NCBI RefSeq assembly: GCF_000430845.1
Contig: NZ_AUMU01000001.1
Location: forward strand, 248,001-312,000
Length of the DNA stretch: 64,000 nt
Direction: 5' to 3'
DNA from: Chryseobacterium gregarium DSM 19109
Lineage (GTDB): Bacteria > Bacteroidota > Bacteroidia > Flavobacteriales > Weeksellaceae
The notes under the pieces are model-generated. The model was not told the origin of the DNA and did no database searches. It saw only the letters and a program-made list of their open reading frames with translations. Below are positions 10,062-19,024 of this stretch, in pieces (positions within the stretch are counted from its first letter, which is position 1; each line of letters starts with the position of its first letter). The translations under genes were made by a program, and so were the position numbers.

Positions 10062-10246
10062 CGAAAATTTAAACAAATACAGTAACAATACGTAATATAC
10101 ATGAGAATTAATGCTAAATAAGCAATATAGCTTTTACCAATAATCACAAAACAGAATTGATTATGATAAATATTTGTTTATCGGCTACATTTATCGTTCT
10201 AACAGGCAGAAGGCTAAGGAATGAAATACTAAATAATTTAACCTAT

Positions 10247-10290
10247 AAAAAAAATCACAAAAATGATGTGTATTCGATCATTTTTGTGAT
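10247..10290 (-). terminator. Strong terminator of the small hydrophilic gene
   Basis: A perfect 14-bp inverted repeat (ATCACAAAAATGAT at 10254-10267, ATCATTTTTGTGAT at 10277-10290) is followed on the minus strand by a T-run. It lies 25 nt past the stop of the minus-strand ORF. Confidence 0.82.
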
Positions 10291-10315
10291 TCAGTCTGTA
10301 AAAAAGAATTAGTAT

Positions 10316-10504
10316 TTATTCCTTTATGTTATCTGTTTTTCCCGAAGGATTGTTTTCAGAGGACTTTTTAATATCCTTTTTATCAACATCAGACGGATTA
10401 GTCTTCTGGGATGAAGCGGGAATGTTCTGAAAATCCTCATTCTGCTTTTTTGTCTCTGCGTTATTGGCAGACTCTGTTTTTTTTGTATTTTCGTTTGGAT
10501 CCAT
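10316..10504 (-). CDS. Small hydrophilic hypothetical protein
   Basis: A 62-residue ORF from ATG 10504-10502. It is rich in Asn, Lys, Ser, Asp and Glu, with no hydrophobic segment (starts MDPNENTKKTES, ends GKTDNIKE), so it looks intrinsically disordered. I recognise no family. The frame is open 17 codons further upstream to another ATG, but the MDPN start gives a cleaner low-complexity protein. A strong hairpin terminator immediately downstream supports a real transcript. It could belong to the tail of the DUF4230 operon, 141 nt upstream. Confidence 0.5.
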   Translation of the reverse strand: MDPNENTKKTESANNAETKKQNEDFQNIPASSQKTNPSDVDKKDIKKSSENNPSGKTDNIKE

Positions 10505-10645
10505 TGCTTTATTTTTTAGGGATACCATTACGTATTCAAAGCGTTTGCCAAACATGGCGGGTAACGGGTTTTAATAGTATGGGTTTGTTTCAGGAAAGGT
10601 TCTTCTGCTCAGATCAATCAGATATAATTGGTGTCTGATATATTT

Positions 10646-11251
10646 TTAAAGCGGCAGAATACCTACTTTCCCTGTTTTATCCTCTATATCGTAATGTAAT
10701 GCCTTGGCCAGGACAAATATAGTGTTGAGATTTTCCATCAGCTGTTTACGGCCTTCATTTCTGAGTTTGTTCTGGTCAATGGATTTGACGGCTGTAGTTT
10801 TTGCTTTTGCGGTAACATTTTTTATATCTTTTTCAGAAATCCTGTTGAAAAAAGAATCGTCCAGCGACTGAATTTCAACACTTGGCGTAATTCTTACTTC
10901 TGCATCAGGCAGTTCCGTAATGATTAATTTCCTGTTGACCGAATCTACTTCCATTTTCATTTTATTAAGATCATAGGAAACCTGTGCATTAGTTCTAGTA
11001 TAAGTAATAATGCTGTTGCTGGTCATTTCCCTGCCAAAAAGTTCATAGCCCATTTTGGTTTTCTGCATCGAAGAAATATCCTGTTCAAGAACCACCATTT
11101 TATTCATCTTTGAAATCTGGTTGGTCAGGATATAATAATCTGAATTTTCGGTTTTCTTACTGATGTTAAAACATGATCTGAAACTGAAGAAAAGGATGGT
11201 CATCAAAATGATGCCTGCCAGAAACGGGAGTATGATCTTAATATTTCTCAA
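10646..11251 (-). CDS. DUF4230-family membrane-anchored protein
   Basis: A 201-residue protein with one N-terminal membrane segment (about 6-25, IILPFLAGIILMTILFFSF) and an extracytoplasmic domain. This contains an ITYTRTNAQVSYDL stretch and a C-terminal helical region ending LHYDIEDKTGKVGIL. The pattern matches my recollection of DUF4230 proteins; function is unknown. It is the third gene of a minus-strand operon, 29 nt after the thioredoxin-like gene. Confidence 0.68.
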   Translation of the reverse strand: MRNIKIILPFLAGIILMTILFFSFRSCFNISKKTENSDYYILTNQISKMNKMVVLEQDISSMQKTKMGYELFGREMTSNSIITYTRTNAQVSYDLNKMKMEVDSVNRKLIITELPDAEVRITPSVEIQSLDDSFFNRISEKDIKNVTAKAKTTAVKSIDQNKLRNEGRKQLMENLNTIFVLAKALHYDIEDKTGKVGILPL

Positions 11252-11280
11252 ATCTTATGGGTTAAAATTTCATTACGCAT

Positions 11281-11820
11281 CTATTGGTTGTCTTTTTTCA
11301 AAATTTCGGCAAGATCTCTTTCGAGATATCCTGTGGTAGGCATTTCTACAATCCTGCCGATCTCTTTGCCGGATTTTTCGACGATAATCGTCGGAACTTT
11401 CTCAATTTTATAACGACTTTCCTCTCCTGATGGAGATTTCTTTTTACGGTTTACCGCAATCATCGTGAGTTTGCTTTCAGGATAACTGACTTCCTCCAGG
11501 ATTTTCATTAATCGTGGAACATCCCTGTGGCTGTCTTCGCACCAGGTTCCCATGAAGACAGTAATGTTATAAGAATTGACTTTATTTTTTGTCAGTTCAC
11601 CGGTTGCTTTTCTATCTACAGCATATTCATCATGCTCTTTTACATACCATTCCGAATAAGGTGCTTTTAGCAGCTGATCTTTTAGCAGATTTCCGAGAAG
11701 CATATTGCTGTCATCGTTGGTTTTTACTTCATGATTCTCCACCACGTTCTGGGCGTTAGCCTGTTGAGCCGTAAAAATCAGGCATGAAGCAACCGCAATA
11801 TTTGTAATGATTTTTTTCAT
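11281..11820 (-). CDS. Periplasmic thioredoxin-like protein with a CxxS active site
   Basis: A 179-residue precursor. A signal peptide ends near ANAQ (about residue 24). The thioredoxin fold starts near 80 with TVFMGTWCEDSHRDVPRL and has the cis-Pro segment KVPTIIV. The active site is Cys94-Glu-Asp-Ser97, so the resolving cysteine is replaced by serine. Such monothiol sites suit isomerase, binding or peroxidase-like roles better than classical disulfide oxidation. It starts 1 nt after the stop of the NTP-pyrophosphohydrolase gene, so the two are coupled. Confidence 0.82.
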   Translation of the reverse strand: MKKIITNIAVASCLIFTAQQANAQNVVENHEVKTNDDSNMLLGNLLKDQLLKAPYSEWYVKEHDEYAVDRKATGELTKNKVNSYNITVFMGTWCEDSHRDVPRLMKILEEVSYPESKLTMIAVNRKKKSPSGEESRYKIEKVPTIIVEKSGKEIGRIVEMPTTGYLERDLAEILKKDNQ

Positions 11821-11821
11821 A

Positions 11822-12289
11822 TTATTTTTCCATAATGGTCTTCAGATCGGCAGGAGAGTAGTACTTATTTTTCAATACTTTATGGTCTGCCTTGCGATAA
11901 ACATTATATTTTTCCCCTGATTTTTCATAAAAAGAGTCGACCTCTTTCTCTTTATAAAATTCAACCGTTTCCTGAGCCTGTTCTTCGTTATCGCATGCTT
12001 TGGACATATTGGAGCGCTGAACTTCGTTGAACAGTTCTGCAAATTTACTGCCAAGCCCGAATTCCAGGACAGCACCGCTTAAAACATACTGCAGATCACA
12101 TAAGGCATCAGCAATCTCTACGATATCCTGATCTTCGATAGCCTGTTTCAGTTCATTCAGTTCTTCCTGTAAAAGCTCAACCCTGAGACTGCATCTTTCC
12201 GGGGACGGAATCTGCGGCGTTTCCAAGATGGGTGCTTTAAAAGTGGTGTGGAATTCTGCTACCTGGTTCAGACTGTCAATTTTATCCAT
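11822..12289 (-). CDS. MazG-like / PRA-PH-type NTP pyrophosphohydrolase
   Basis: A 155-residue all-alpha NTP-PPase. The metal-binding pattern EELNELKQAIE followed by DIVEIADALCDLQYV is the ExxE...ExxD signature of the MazG/phosphoribosyl-ATP pyrophosphohydrolase superfamily. It probably hydrolyses a non-canonical or (d)NTP to the monophosphate and pyrophosphate; the true substrate is not evident. It leads the three-gene operon NTPase/thioredoxin-like/DUF4230 and has a good promoter just upstream. Confidence 0.82.
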   Translation of the reverse strand: MDKIDSLNQVAEFHTTFKAPILETPQIPSPERCSLRVELLQEELNELKQAIEDQDIVEIADALCDLQYVLSGAVLEFGLGSKFAELFNEVQRSNMSKACDNEEQAQETVEFYKEKEVDSFYEKSGEKYNVYRKADHKVLKNKYYSPADLKTIMEK

Positions 12290-12307
12290 GAATATTTTTA
12301 TTTAAGG

Positions 12308-12337
12308 CAAATATAAAAATAAGCAATCAGATATCAG
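12308..12337 (-). promoter_or_regulatory. Candidate promoter of the NTP-PPase operon (CTG-N19-TATATTTG)
   Basis: TATATTTG on the minus strand (12315-12308) is a full match to TANNTTTG, with CTG (12337-12335) 19 nt upstream as a near-match to the -33 TTG. It lies about 19 nt from the start codon. Confidence 0.6.
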
Positions 12338-12471
12338 GGATTAAGACTTAGGTTTTTTGTGCGTTTTGTCATTCTGGTAAAGGAAGAATCTGTCTTTGTT
12401 TCAGATACGACCATGATGATGTTCAGATTATCTAAAGTAAATCATATTATCAAATAATACGATTTAAACAT

Positions 12472-12500
12472 AAAAAAAGCCGTCCGTTGCCGGACAGCCT
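12472..12500 (-). terminator. Terminator of the metzincin protease gene
   Basis: On the minus strand GCTGTCCG-GCAA-CGGACGGC forms a GC-rich stem (12498-12479, one G-T pair) followed by seven T. It lies about 30 nt past the protease stop. Confidence 0.88.
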
Positions 12501-12529
12501 TTTTCTCAATGCTTAAATCGATCAGGTAA

Positions 12530-15460
12530 TTAGTTTTTAATGAATCTCTTGGAGATGTCTCCGATCTGAATCATATAAGCGCCTTTAATAAGGTTGCTTA
12601 CATTCACAGATCCTCTTTCAAGTTTTCCTGAGTTAATTAGTTTTCCTCCCATATCGAAGATTCTGTAATCTTCATTCGTCGTATTTGAAATATATAAAAT
12701 ATCTTTTGCCGGATTCGGATATAGTTTAATGTCTGTTGATCCATGCTCAACGGCTACCTCACCTCTTCCGGATGAAACAATATTTAAAGTATAATCTTCC
12801 ACCTGCCCGTAGGTATAAGAACCGCACGATGATGAAGGAACCGAATTATACTGCATCATTACCCTCATTCTTGTTGATCCGACAGCTGCCGTTGAAGGGA
12901 TGGTTATTGATCCGGTAGCGGGGCTTGTTGTAGAACCTGATTTTGACCAGGCCAGCTCTCCGCTGTCGGTAAAATCACCGTCTCCGTTATAATCAATATA
13001 AACCGCATAGGCTTCACTGTATACCGTTGATGTCCAGACCGGAGTTACAGAAATTGCATAGGCGCTTCCTCTTGTTACGTCTGTGGAAACGGAAGTGAAG
13101 TTTTCATAACCGGATGTTCCTGAAGAGGTATTGTTAATCGTTCCGAATTTTACATTCCCGATTCTTTCGTCACCTGTATTGGTTGCTGCTGCAGAACAGT
13201 AAGAAACCGTACTTCCTGCAGAAGTGGTCACACTCACCGTATTGCTTGCTGCTGAAACATTTCCTGCTGCATCTTTGGCCCTAACCGTAAAGCTATAGGT
13301 GGTTGACGGGCTTAAGCTGGTTAACGTATAGGCAGTTGAAGCCGTTGATCCGATCAATGATGAGCCCTGATACACGTCATATCCTGTAACGCCGACGGCA
13401 TCCGTTGCACCAGACCAGGAAAGGTTAGTACTGTTGGAAGTGGTGCCCGAAGCTGAAAGGGCAGGAGGAGTAGGTGCTGTAACATCTACACTGCCGGAGC
13501 CGGCATTCACCGTAATATTGGCATTGTTGACATCAAAGAAGATATGGTTAGAACCTTTTACCATAATCCTTCCTGTTGTTGTGGAAACGTTCGGGATGGT
13601 AACTGTCTGGGAACCGTCGTTTGGTGTTCCTGCCAACAGTGTCGTCCATGTACTTCCTGAATTGGTGGACCAAAGGATATCTACATTCGAGGTATTGACC
13701 CCATTGGAAGTTGTTCCTGCCACATTCCAGGTCACTGTCTGAGACGTCCCTCCCGAAACCGTGGTTGCTGAATTCTGAGAACTCACACTGAAAGGTCCTG
13801 CCGTTCCGTTGACCGTAATTACGGCATCATCGGAATTATTGCCCGAACCTCCGGCCCGGTTATCACGAACGGTAAATCTGAAATTGTAGGTTCTGGCTAC
13901 ATTGGATAGGGCTTCTACCGTAATTTCCGAACCTGTCGTTGTCGCAGCACCTGCCAAAACGGAGGCCATTCTCGGGAAATACCGTACCGGAGAAGCGGTT
14001 GGGGTCCAGGATCTGAAAGTCGGCCCGGAAGCTTTTGTGACACTTGCTGCGGAACTTGCGCCTGTCTGGGAAGATGAAGCGTTGTCCGTTTGTTCCCAAA
14101 TATAGGTTAATGAGTCACCGTTGGCATCAGTTCCGGTTCCGGTCAACATGAAAGGGGTCCCTTTCGGGATGGTATAATCTGAACCGGCACTGGCCGTAGG
14201 AATGGAATTTCCTGTGCTGGTGCTTACAGGGCAGGTTTTGGCTTTAATATTGTTGGTAATCTGCTGAATGCTGATGGCATGGAAGAACACGTCCGAATGC
14301 GGCTGAACATCTTGGCTGGTGATTCCTGCATATCCCATAATGGTAGATCCTGATCCGGGTTCCATATTTACGCCTGTTCCTTCATTGGAGTTGGAAAACG
14401 TATGATTTCCTCCGAACTGATGCCCCATTTCGTGAGCTACGTAATCAATGTCGAAATTATCTCCTGAAGGAATGGCATCTGCCGGAGAAGTATAACCGCT
14501 TCCTTTGGAGCCGTTCGTGCATACACAGCCGATACATCCTGCATTTCCGCCGCCTCCCGAAGCACCGAATAAATGGCCGATGTCATAATTGGCTTCACCG
14601 ATTACCGATGTTAAAGTAGACTGTAACTGAGAGTTCCAGCTGCTCATTCCTGAAGCCGCTGAATACGGGTCGGTAGAAGCATTGGTATAAATGACCGAAT
14701 CATTATTTGAAATCAGAACCATTCTTGCGGCGAAATCTTTTTCAAAAACACCGTTTACACGGGTCATCGTATTGTTCATGGCGGCCAGCGCGTTCGCTTT
14801 TGTCCCTCCGAAATACGAGGTATATTCTCCTGTACACGATAAGGCCAGCCTGAATGTCCTTAATTTGGCATCGTCCGCATTCGGCCTTGCGGCAAGGTTA
14901 TCGGTATTTGAAACCCCTTTTTGGGCAACGTCAATGACCGTACATTCAAAAGTATTTAAATCATCTTTTTTATCTGATTTTTTATAAACTACATAGGTAG
15001 AAAGATCTTTTGAATAAGGTTCGATAAAAACTGCAGATTTGTCACCGTAAATTTCCATTGATGACAATCCAAGCGGGGAAATACTAAAGTATAGGGTAGA
15101 ATTTGAATCCCCGAATCCTTCTCCGACGTATGATTTGATATCAGGATATTTTAAAGCCAGCTGGGTATCAAAGTTAGAATTCTCCCGTACTTTGAAATTT
15201 TCCATTTTTCCTTCAGCATTCGGAAAAGAAATAATGATCTCTGATTTTTCTCCTGCCGCCAGCCTTTTGGGTGCTTTTGAAAGAACCGTTTTTAAGCCGT
15301 TGAAATCAAGACTGTAAATTCTGGGATTTATAATACTTTTTTTATTTTCAAAGATATCCGAAGATGCTTTCTGGGAATGTGCAGACCAAAGGCGGTTAGT
15401 CTGCGCGAAAGAAATGCCTGACAGAAAAAGCATCCCAATCACTGATAATTGTTTTTTCAT
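12530..15460 (-). CDS. Secreted reprolysin-like metzincin protease, multidomain, T9SS cargo
   Basis: A 976-residue precursor starting at MKKQLSVIGML, with a signal peptide ending FAQ (about 20). A propeptide-like region precedes a metzincin catalytic domain with the zinc motif HEMGHQFGGNH (343-353) and a downstream Met-turn candidate in STIMGYAG. After it come Ig/PKD-like modules (about 440-650), a fibronectin III domain (about 665-760) and a GEVED-type domain with AVYIDYNGDGDF (about 765-905). A type A sorting domain from LYPNPAKDILYIS to the end completes the protein. An in-frame start 22 codons upstream was rejected because it precedes the signal peptide. It is an extracellular protease exported by T9SS. 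Confidence 0.9.
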   Translation of the reverse strand: MKKQLSVIGMLFLSGISFAQTNRLWSAHSQKASSDIFENKKSIINPRIYSLDFNGLKTVLSKAPKRLAAGEKSEIIISFPNAEGKMENFKVRENSNFDTQLALKYPDIKSYVGEGFGDSNSTLYFSISPLGLSSMEIYGDKSAVFIEPYSKDLSTYVVYKKSDKKDDLNTFECTVIDVAQKGVSNTDNLAARPNADDAKLRTFRLALSCTGEYTSYFGGTKANALAAMNNTMTRVNGVFEKDFAARMVLISNNDSVIYTNASTDPYSAASGMSSWNSQLQSTLTSVIGEANYDIGHLFGASGGGGNAGCIGCVCTNGSKGSGYTSPADAIPSGDNFDIDYVAHEMGHQFGGNHTFSNSNEGTGVNMEPGSGSTIMGYAGITSQDVQPHSDVFFHAISIQQITNNIKAKTCPVSTSTGNSIPTASAGSDYTIPKGTPFMLTGTGTDANGDSLTYIWEQTDNASSSQTGASSAASVTKASGPTFRSWTPTASPVRYFPRMASVLAGAATTTGSEITVEALSNVARTYNFRFTVRDNRAGGSGNNSDDAVITVNGTAGPFSVSSQNSATTVSGGTSQTVTWNVAGTTSNGVNTSNVDILWSTNSGSTWTTLLAGTPNDGSQTVTIPNVSTTTGRIMVKGSNHIFFDVNNANITVNAGSGSVDVTAPTPPALSASGTTSNSTNLSWSGATDAVGVTGYDVYQGSSLIGSTASTAYTLTSLSPSTTYSFTVRAKDAAGNVSAASNTVSVTTSAGSTVSYCSAAATNTGDERIGNVKFGTINNTSSGTSGYENFTSVSTDVTRGSAYAISVTPVWTSTVYSEAYAVYIDYNGDGDFTDSGELAWSKSGSTTSPATGSITIPSTAAVGSTRMRVMMQYNSVPSSSCGSYTYGQVEDYTLNIVSSGRGEVAVEHGSTDIKLYPNPAKDILYISNTTNEDYRIFDMGGKLINSGKLERGSVNVSNLIKGAYMIQIGDISKRFIKN

Positions 15461-15487
15461 ATAAATTCTCTTTAGATTGTGAATTAT

Positions 15488-15495
15488 CAAAGCTA
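15488..15495 (-). promoter_or_regulatory. Candidate -7 element of the metzincin protease gene
   Basis: TAGCTTTG on the minus strand matches TANNTTTG and lies about 28 nt before the chosen start. The -33 position holds TTT rather than TTG. Confidence 0.45.
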
Positions 15496-15593
15496 ATGAA
15501 AAATTATTTACGGAAAATAAAAACAATTAAGAAAATTTTAGAATTTGTTTATAAAAAGCTATGTAGAACATTGCATGTCATTATCTCATAAAA

Positions 15594-15626
15594 AGAAAAT
15601 AGCACCCGAAAAATACGGATGCTATT
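15594..15626 (-). terminator. Terminator of the acyl-CoA dehydrogenase gene
   Basis: An 11-bp stem with one wobble pair (AATAGCATCCG / CGGGTGCTATT, 15626-15598) is followed on the minus strand by TTCTTTTTA. Confidence 0.78.
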
Positions 15627-15662
15627 CACTTATTGATGATATAAGTCTGATTTTCTGGAATC

Positions 15663-16802
15663 TTATTTTGTAATATCTCTTCCGATCACTAACCTTTGGA
15701 TTTCGGAAGTTCCTTCACCGATGGTGCAAAGTTTAGAGTCTCTGTAGAATTTCTCAGCAGGGAAATCTTTGGTATATCCGTATCCGCCGAAGATCTGAAC
15801 CGCATTGTTGGAGATTCTTACACAGGCTTCAGAAGCATACAGCTTCGCCATAGCTCCTTCTTTGGTCATTTTCTGCTTGGCATTTTTCAATGTAGCTGCT
15901 CTCTGGATTAATAATTCAGAAGCATCGATTTCTGTTGCCATATCCGCCAGCATAAAGTTCACGGCCTGAAATTCTGAAATGGATTTACCAAACTGATGTC
16001 TTTCTTTAGCGTATTTCAAAGCTGCTTTATAGGCACCTCTTGCCGTTCCTAAACTTAGTGCTGCAATAGAGATTCTGCCGCCGTCCAGGATTTTCATCGC
16101 CTGCTTGAAACCTTCTCCCACTTCTCCCAACCGGTAAGAATCTGGGACACGTACATTATCGAAAATCAGCTCTGCCGTTTCCGAAGCTCTCATTCCCAAT
16201 TTGTTTTCTTTCTTACCTGAAGAAAAACCGGTCATCCCTTTTTCCAAAACGAAAGCTGTTGAGTTATTTTTGGCTCCTATCTCACCTGTTCTCGTCATAA
16301 CCACGGCAATATCCCCGGAAATGGCGTGGGTAATAAAGTTTTTAGCTCCGTTGATGATCCATTCATCACCGTCTTTTACAGCAGTGGTAGACATTCCTCC
16401 GGAATCTGAACCGGTATTGTGTTCAGTAAGCCCCCATGCTCCGATTACTTTACCGGAAGCCAGCTGCGGAAGCCACTTGTTTCTCTGTTCTTCATTTCCG
16501 AATTCATAAATATGGTTGGTGCAAAGTGAATTGTGCGCTGCTACAGAAAGCCCGATTGACGGATCTACCTGAGAGATCTCGTCCAGGATCGTAACATACT
16601 CATGATAACCAAGACCAGAACCTCCATATTGCTCAGGAATCACAATTCCCATGAAACCCATTTCCCCCAACTCATGAAATAAATCTTTAGGGAAAGTCTG
16701 ACTTTCATCCCACTCCATAATATTAGGCCTGATATTCTTTTCAGCAAATTCCCTTGCTGTTTCAGCTATCATTTTAATGTTGTCAATAGTCTCTGTATTC
16801 AT
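15663..16802 (-). CDS. Acyl-CoA dehydrogenase
   Basis: A 379-residue FAD-dependent dehydrogenase of the short/medium-chain class, introducing the alpha-beta double bond in fatty-acyl or branched-chain acyl-CoA oxidation. Visible signatures are GAWGLTEHNTGSD with the flavin-contacting WIINGAKNFITHA (middle domain), and QIFGGYGYTKDFPAEKFYRD with IGEGTSEIQRLVIGR (C-terminal domain, catalytic Glu). Length and motif order are normal. It is monocistronic, with an excellent promoter upstream. Chain-length preference cannot be decided here. Confidence 0.93.
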   Translation of the reverse strand: MNTETIDNIKMIAETAREFAEKNIRPNIMEWDESQTFPKDLFHELGEMGFMGIVIPEQYGGSGLGYHEYVTILDEISQVDPSIGLSVAAHNSLCTNHIYEFGNEEQRNKWLPQLASGKVIGAWGLTEHNTGSDSGGMSTTAVKDGDEWIINGAKNFITHAISGDIAVVMTRTGEIGAKNNSTAFVLEKGMTGFSSGKKENKLGMRASETAELIFDNVRVPDSYRLGEVGEGFKQAMKILDGGRISIAALSLGTARGAYKAALKYAKERHQFGKSISEFQAVNFMLADMATEIDASELLIQRAATLKNAKQKMTKEGAMAKLYASEACVRISNNAVQIFGGYGYTKDFPAEKFYRDSKLCTIGEGTSEIQRLVIGRDITK

Positions 16803-16821
16803 ATAGATAATAGTTAATTGC

Positions 16822-16851
16822 CAAAGATAACCAAATTGACGGAACGCCCAA
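16822..16851 (-). promoter_or_regulatory. Promoter of the acyl-CoA dehydrogenase gene (TTG-N19-TATCTTTG)
   Basis: On the minus strand TTG (16851-16849), exactly 19 nt, then TATCTTTG (16829-16822): a full match to the Bacteroidetes vegetative consensus. It is about 20 nt upstream of the start codon. Confidence 0.78.
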
Positions 16852-16991
16852 AAAAATAATTCAGACGGTGAAAATTTATTATAAAAAACTAATTTTCAAT
16901 TTTTTGTACCCTGAAAATTAATGATATTTTAATAAAAAATTCAGAAATTTGAGTTGATGAATTCCCTATTTTAGCCTTATAATTTTACATC

Positions 16992-18857
16992 ATGAAAACA
17001 TTTTTACTTCCTATACTTCTGATTTCATCGTATTTTGCCGCCCAAGCTCCGGCAGGGTATTATAACGGAACAGCAGGTCTCAGTGGCTATTCCTTGAAAT
17101 CAAAACTTCATGATATAATTTCCGTGAAGAATGTGAACTGGAATTATGGTGATCTTGTGAATTATTATAATCAGACGGATCTTGATAAATATTATGATCA
17201 TGGACCGGATAATACAACCATTCTGCTTGATATGTATTCTGAAATCCCTGCAGGAGCTGATGCCTATGAGTATACTTCTGCAAACTTGGTAAGTACTTCC
17301 GGAGCAGAAGGGTTGGGTTACAACAGGGAACATGCTGTTCCGCAGAGTACCTTTAACAGCAACTACCCCATGTATTCTGACTTGCATTTTGTAATTCCTA
17401 CAGATGCCAGAATCAATCAGTTGAGGAATAATTATCCTTATGGAATCGGGAATTCTACCGTTCATTATACATTTTCCAATACTTCCAGGATTGCAAACAG
17501 TGCCATTCCCAATTATGCATATACCAACAGGGTTTACGAACCTGTTGATGAGTTTAAAGGCGATATTGCAAGAATGCTGCTGTACTTTGCGGTAAGGTAT
17601 GAAGAAAAGCTGCCCTCATTTAATTATTCCACAAACAGTAACCCGGCAATGGATCGCTCTGCTTTTGACGGAACTGCAGAGCGGGCTTTTGATCCTGCCT
17701 ATATTTCAATGCTTATCCAATGGCATACTCAGGATCCGGTATCCCAAAGAGAAACAGAACGGAATAACGCAATATACACAATCCAGAAAAACAGAAACCC
17801 TTTTATTGACCATCCCCAATGGGTGAACTCCATCTGGGTTCAGACTCCTGATGCCGTTGTTCCCCAAGCGCCTTTAAATTTAAACGCTGCCCAATCCGGC
17901 GCTCACTACACTTCTTTAACCTGGTCATCAAGCACCAGTGCTGATGTTATCGGATATAATATTTATCAGAACGGAGTTTTTTTAACAGCTACCAGATCTA
18001 CATCAATAGTTATTGATCATCTGAATCCTTCAACCTCGTATTCCTTTACCGTACGCGCTTATGACCAAGGCTACCTGCAATCTCCGGACAGCAATACCGC
18101 TACAGTATCCACTTTAGCTTTAGACACAAAGTCCAGAGATCTTTTAATTGTTAAATATATTGAAGGAACCGATCATAATAAAGCTCTTGAAATTCTAAAT
18201 AGGACCGGTCATGAAGTCAATCTGAATAATTACAGCATACGGGTGCAATATTATAACAGTGTAAATGATTCTTATTATTTCGGAAACAGTTTTGAGCTTG
18301 AAGGAAAAATACCGGATAACGAAAGCTTCGTGATCCTTAATCCCAAATCACTATTATCATGTTATACGAATACTGATGCAAGGTTTTTAACAGCAGGTGA
18401 TGCGTTAACTTTTACAGGGACTCAATATATTGAATTGGCATACAAATCAACAACGGTTGATGCCATAGGAAGTAAGTTTGTAAGCAACACCAATGCAGAC
18501 CTTTCTCTTTATAGAAAAAACAGCGTGACGCAGCCTGTTTCAGTATTCAATATAAGTGAATGGGATTCATACGCAGTCAATTATTGCCAGGATTTAGGTC
18601 AAATGTCGATTTCGGAAGACATTCATGTTAAGACTGATAAATTTCAGATTTATCCGAATCCTGTTCAGGATGACATTTTCATTTCGGGAAAGGCTGATGA
18701 TGTGAAATCTGCACAAATACTGGATTTTTCCGGAAAACTGATCTATTACGAACATCTGCCTTTCAAACACAAAAGAAATATTCCCGTTGATAATCTGCCG
18801 GCCGGTTCCTACTTGCTAAAACTGGACGACGCTACTTATCAGTTTATTAAGAAGTAA
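16992..18857 (+). CDS. Secreted endonuclease I-family nuclease with FnIII, lamin-tail-like and T9SS domains
   Basis: A 621-residue precursor with a signal peptide ending near AAQA (about 18). The EndA/Vvn-type beta-beta-alpha-metal nuclease (about 35-285) has the active-site motif YNREHAVPQS (His114). A fibronectin III domain (about 294-375) is followed by a lamin-tail-like segment (about 378-520) with ALEILNRTGHEVNL. The C-terminus from YPNPVQDDIFISG to YQFIKK is a Por-type sorting signal. It probably degrades extracellular DNA or RNA for nutrition or biofilm control. It is single-copy here; the gap to the next gene shows nothing convincing. Confidence 0.9.
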   Translation: MKTFLLPILLISSYFAAQAPAGYYNGTAGLSGYSLKSKLHDIISVKNVNWNYGDLVNYYNQTDLDKYYDHGPDNTTILLDMYSEIPAGADAYEYTSANLVSTSGAEGLGYNREHAVPQSTFNSNYPMYSDLHFVIPTDARINQLRNNYPYGIGNSTVHYTFSNTSRIANSAIPNYAYTNRVYEPVDEFKGDIARMLLYFAVRYEEKLPSFNYSTNSNPAMDRSAFDGTAERAFDPAYISMLIQWHTQDPVSQRETERNNAIYTIQKNRNPFIDHPQWVNSIWVQTPDAVVPQAPLNLNAAQSGAHYTSLTWSSSTSADVIGYNIYQNGVFLTATRSTSIVIDHLNPSTSYSFTVRAYDQGYLQSPDSNTATVSTLALDTKSRDLLIVKYIEGTDHNKALEILNRTGHEVNLNNYSIRVQYYNSVNDSYYFGNSFELEGKIPDNESFVILNPKSLLSCYTNTDARFLTAGDALTFTGTQYIELAYKSTTVDAIGSKFVSNTNADLSLYRKNSVTQPVSVFNISEWDSYAVNYCQDLGQMSISEDIHVKTDKFQIYPNPVQDDIFISGKADDVKSAQILDFSGKLIYYEHLPFKHKRNIPVDNLPAGSYLLKLDDATYQFIKK

Positions 18858-19024
18858 ACACTACTTTTATCATTTCATTTCAATAGTTTCAGGCTTCATT
18901 GGAACTGCTGGGAGATATGCCATAATTTAAAATTTATCATGTTGTATCTCGTGAAAAATGTTTAAATTGGTATTTCTTTCGCATGCATACGAATGATGAA
19001 ATAAAACCATAAAGAAGCTGAATC

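Noticed and set aside
10162-10312. A roughly 49-codon plus-strand ORF across 10162-10312
   Set aside because: Its second half is the perfect inverted repeat of the minus-strand terminator; composition is not protein-like and there is no promoter.
13434-14105. Plus-strand ORFs inside the metzincin gene
   Set aside because: They are shadows of the Ser/Thr-rich beta-domain coding sequence on the minus strand.
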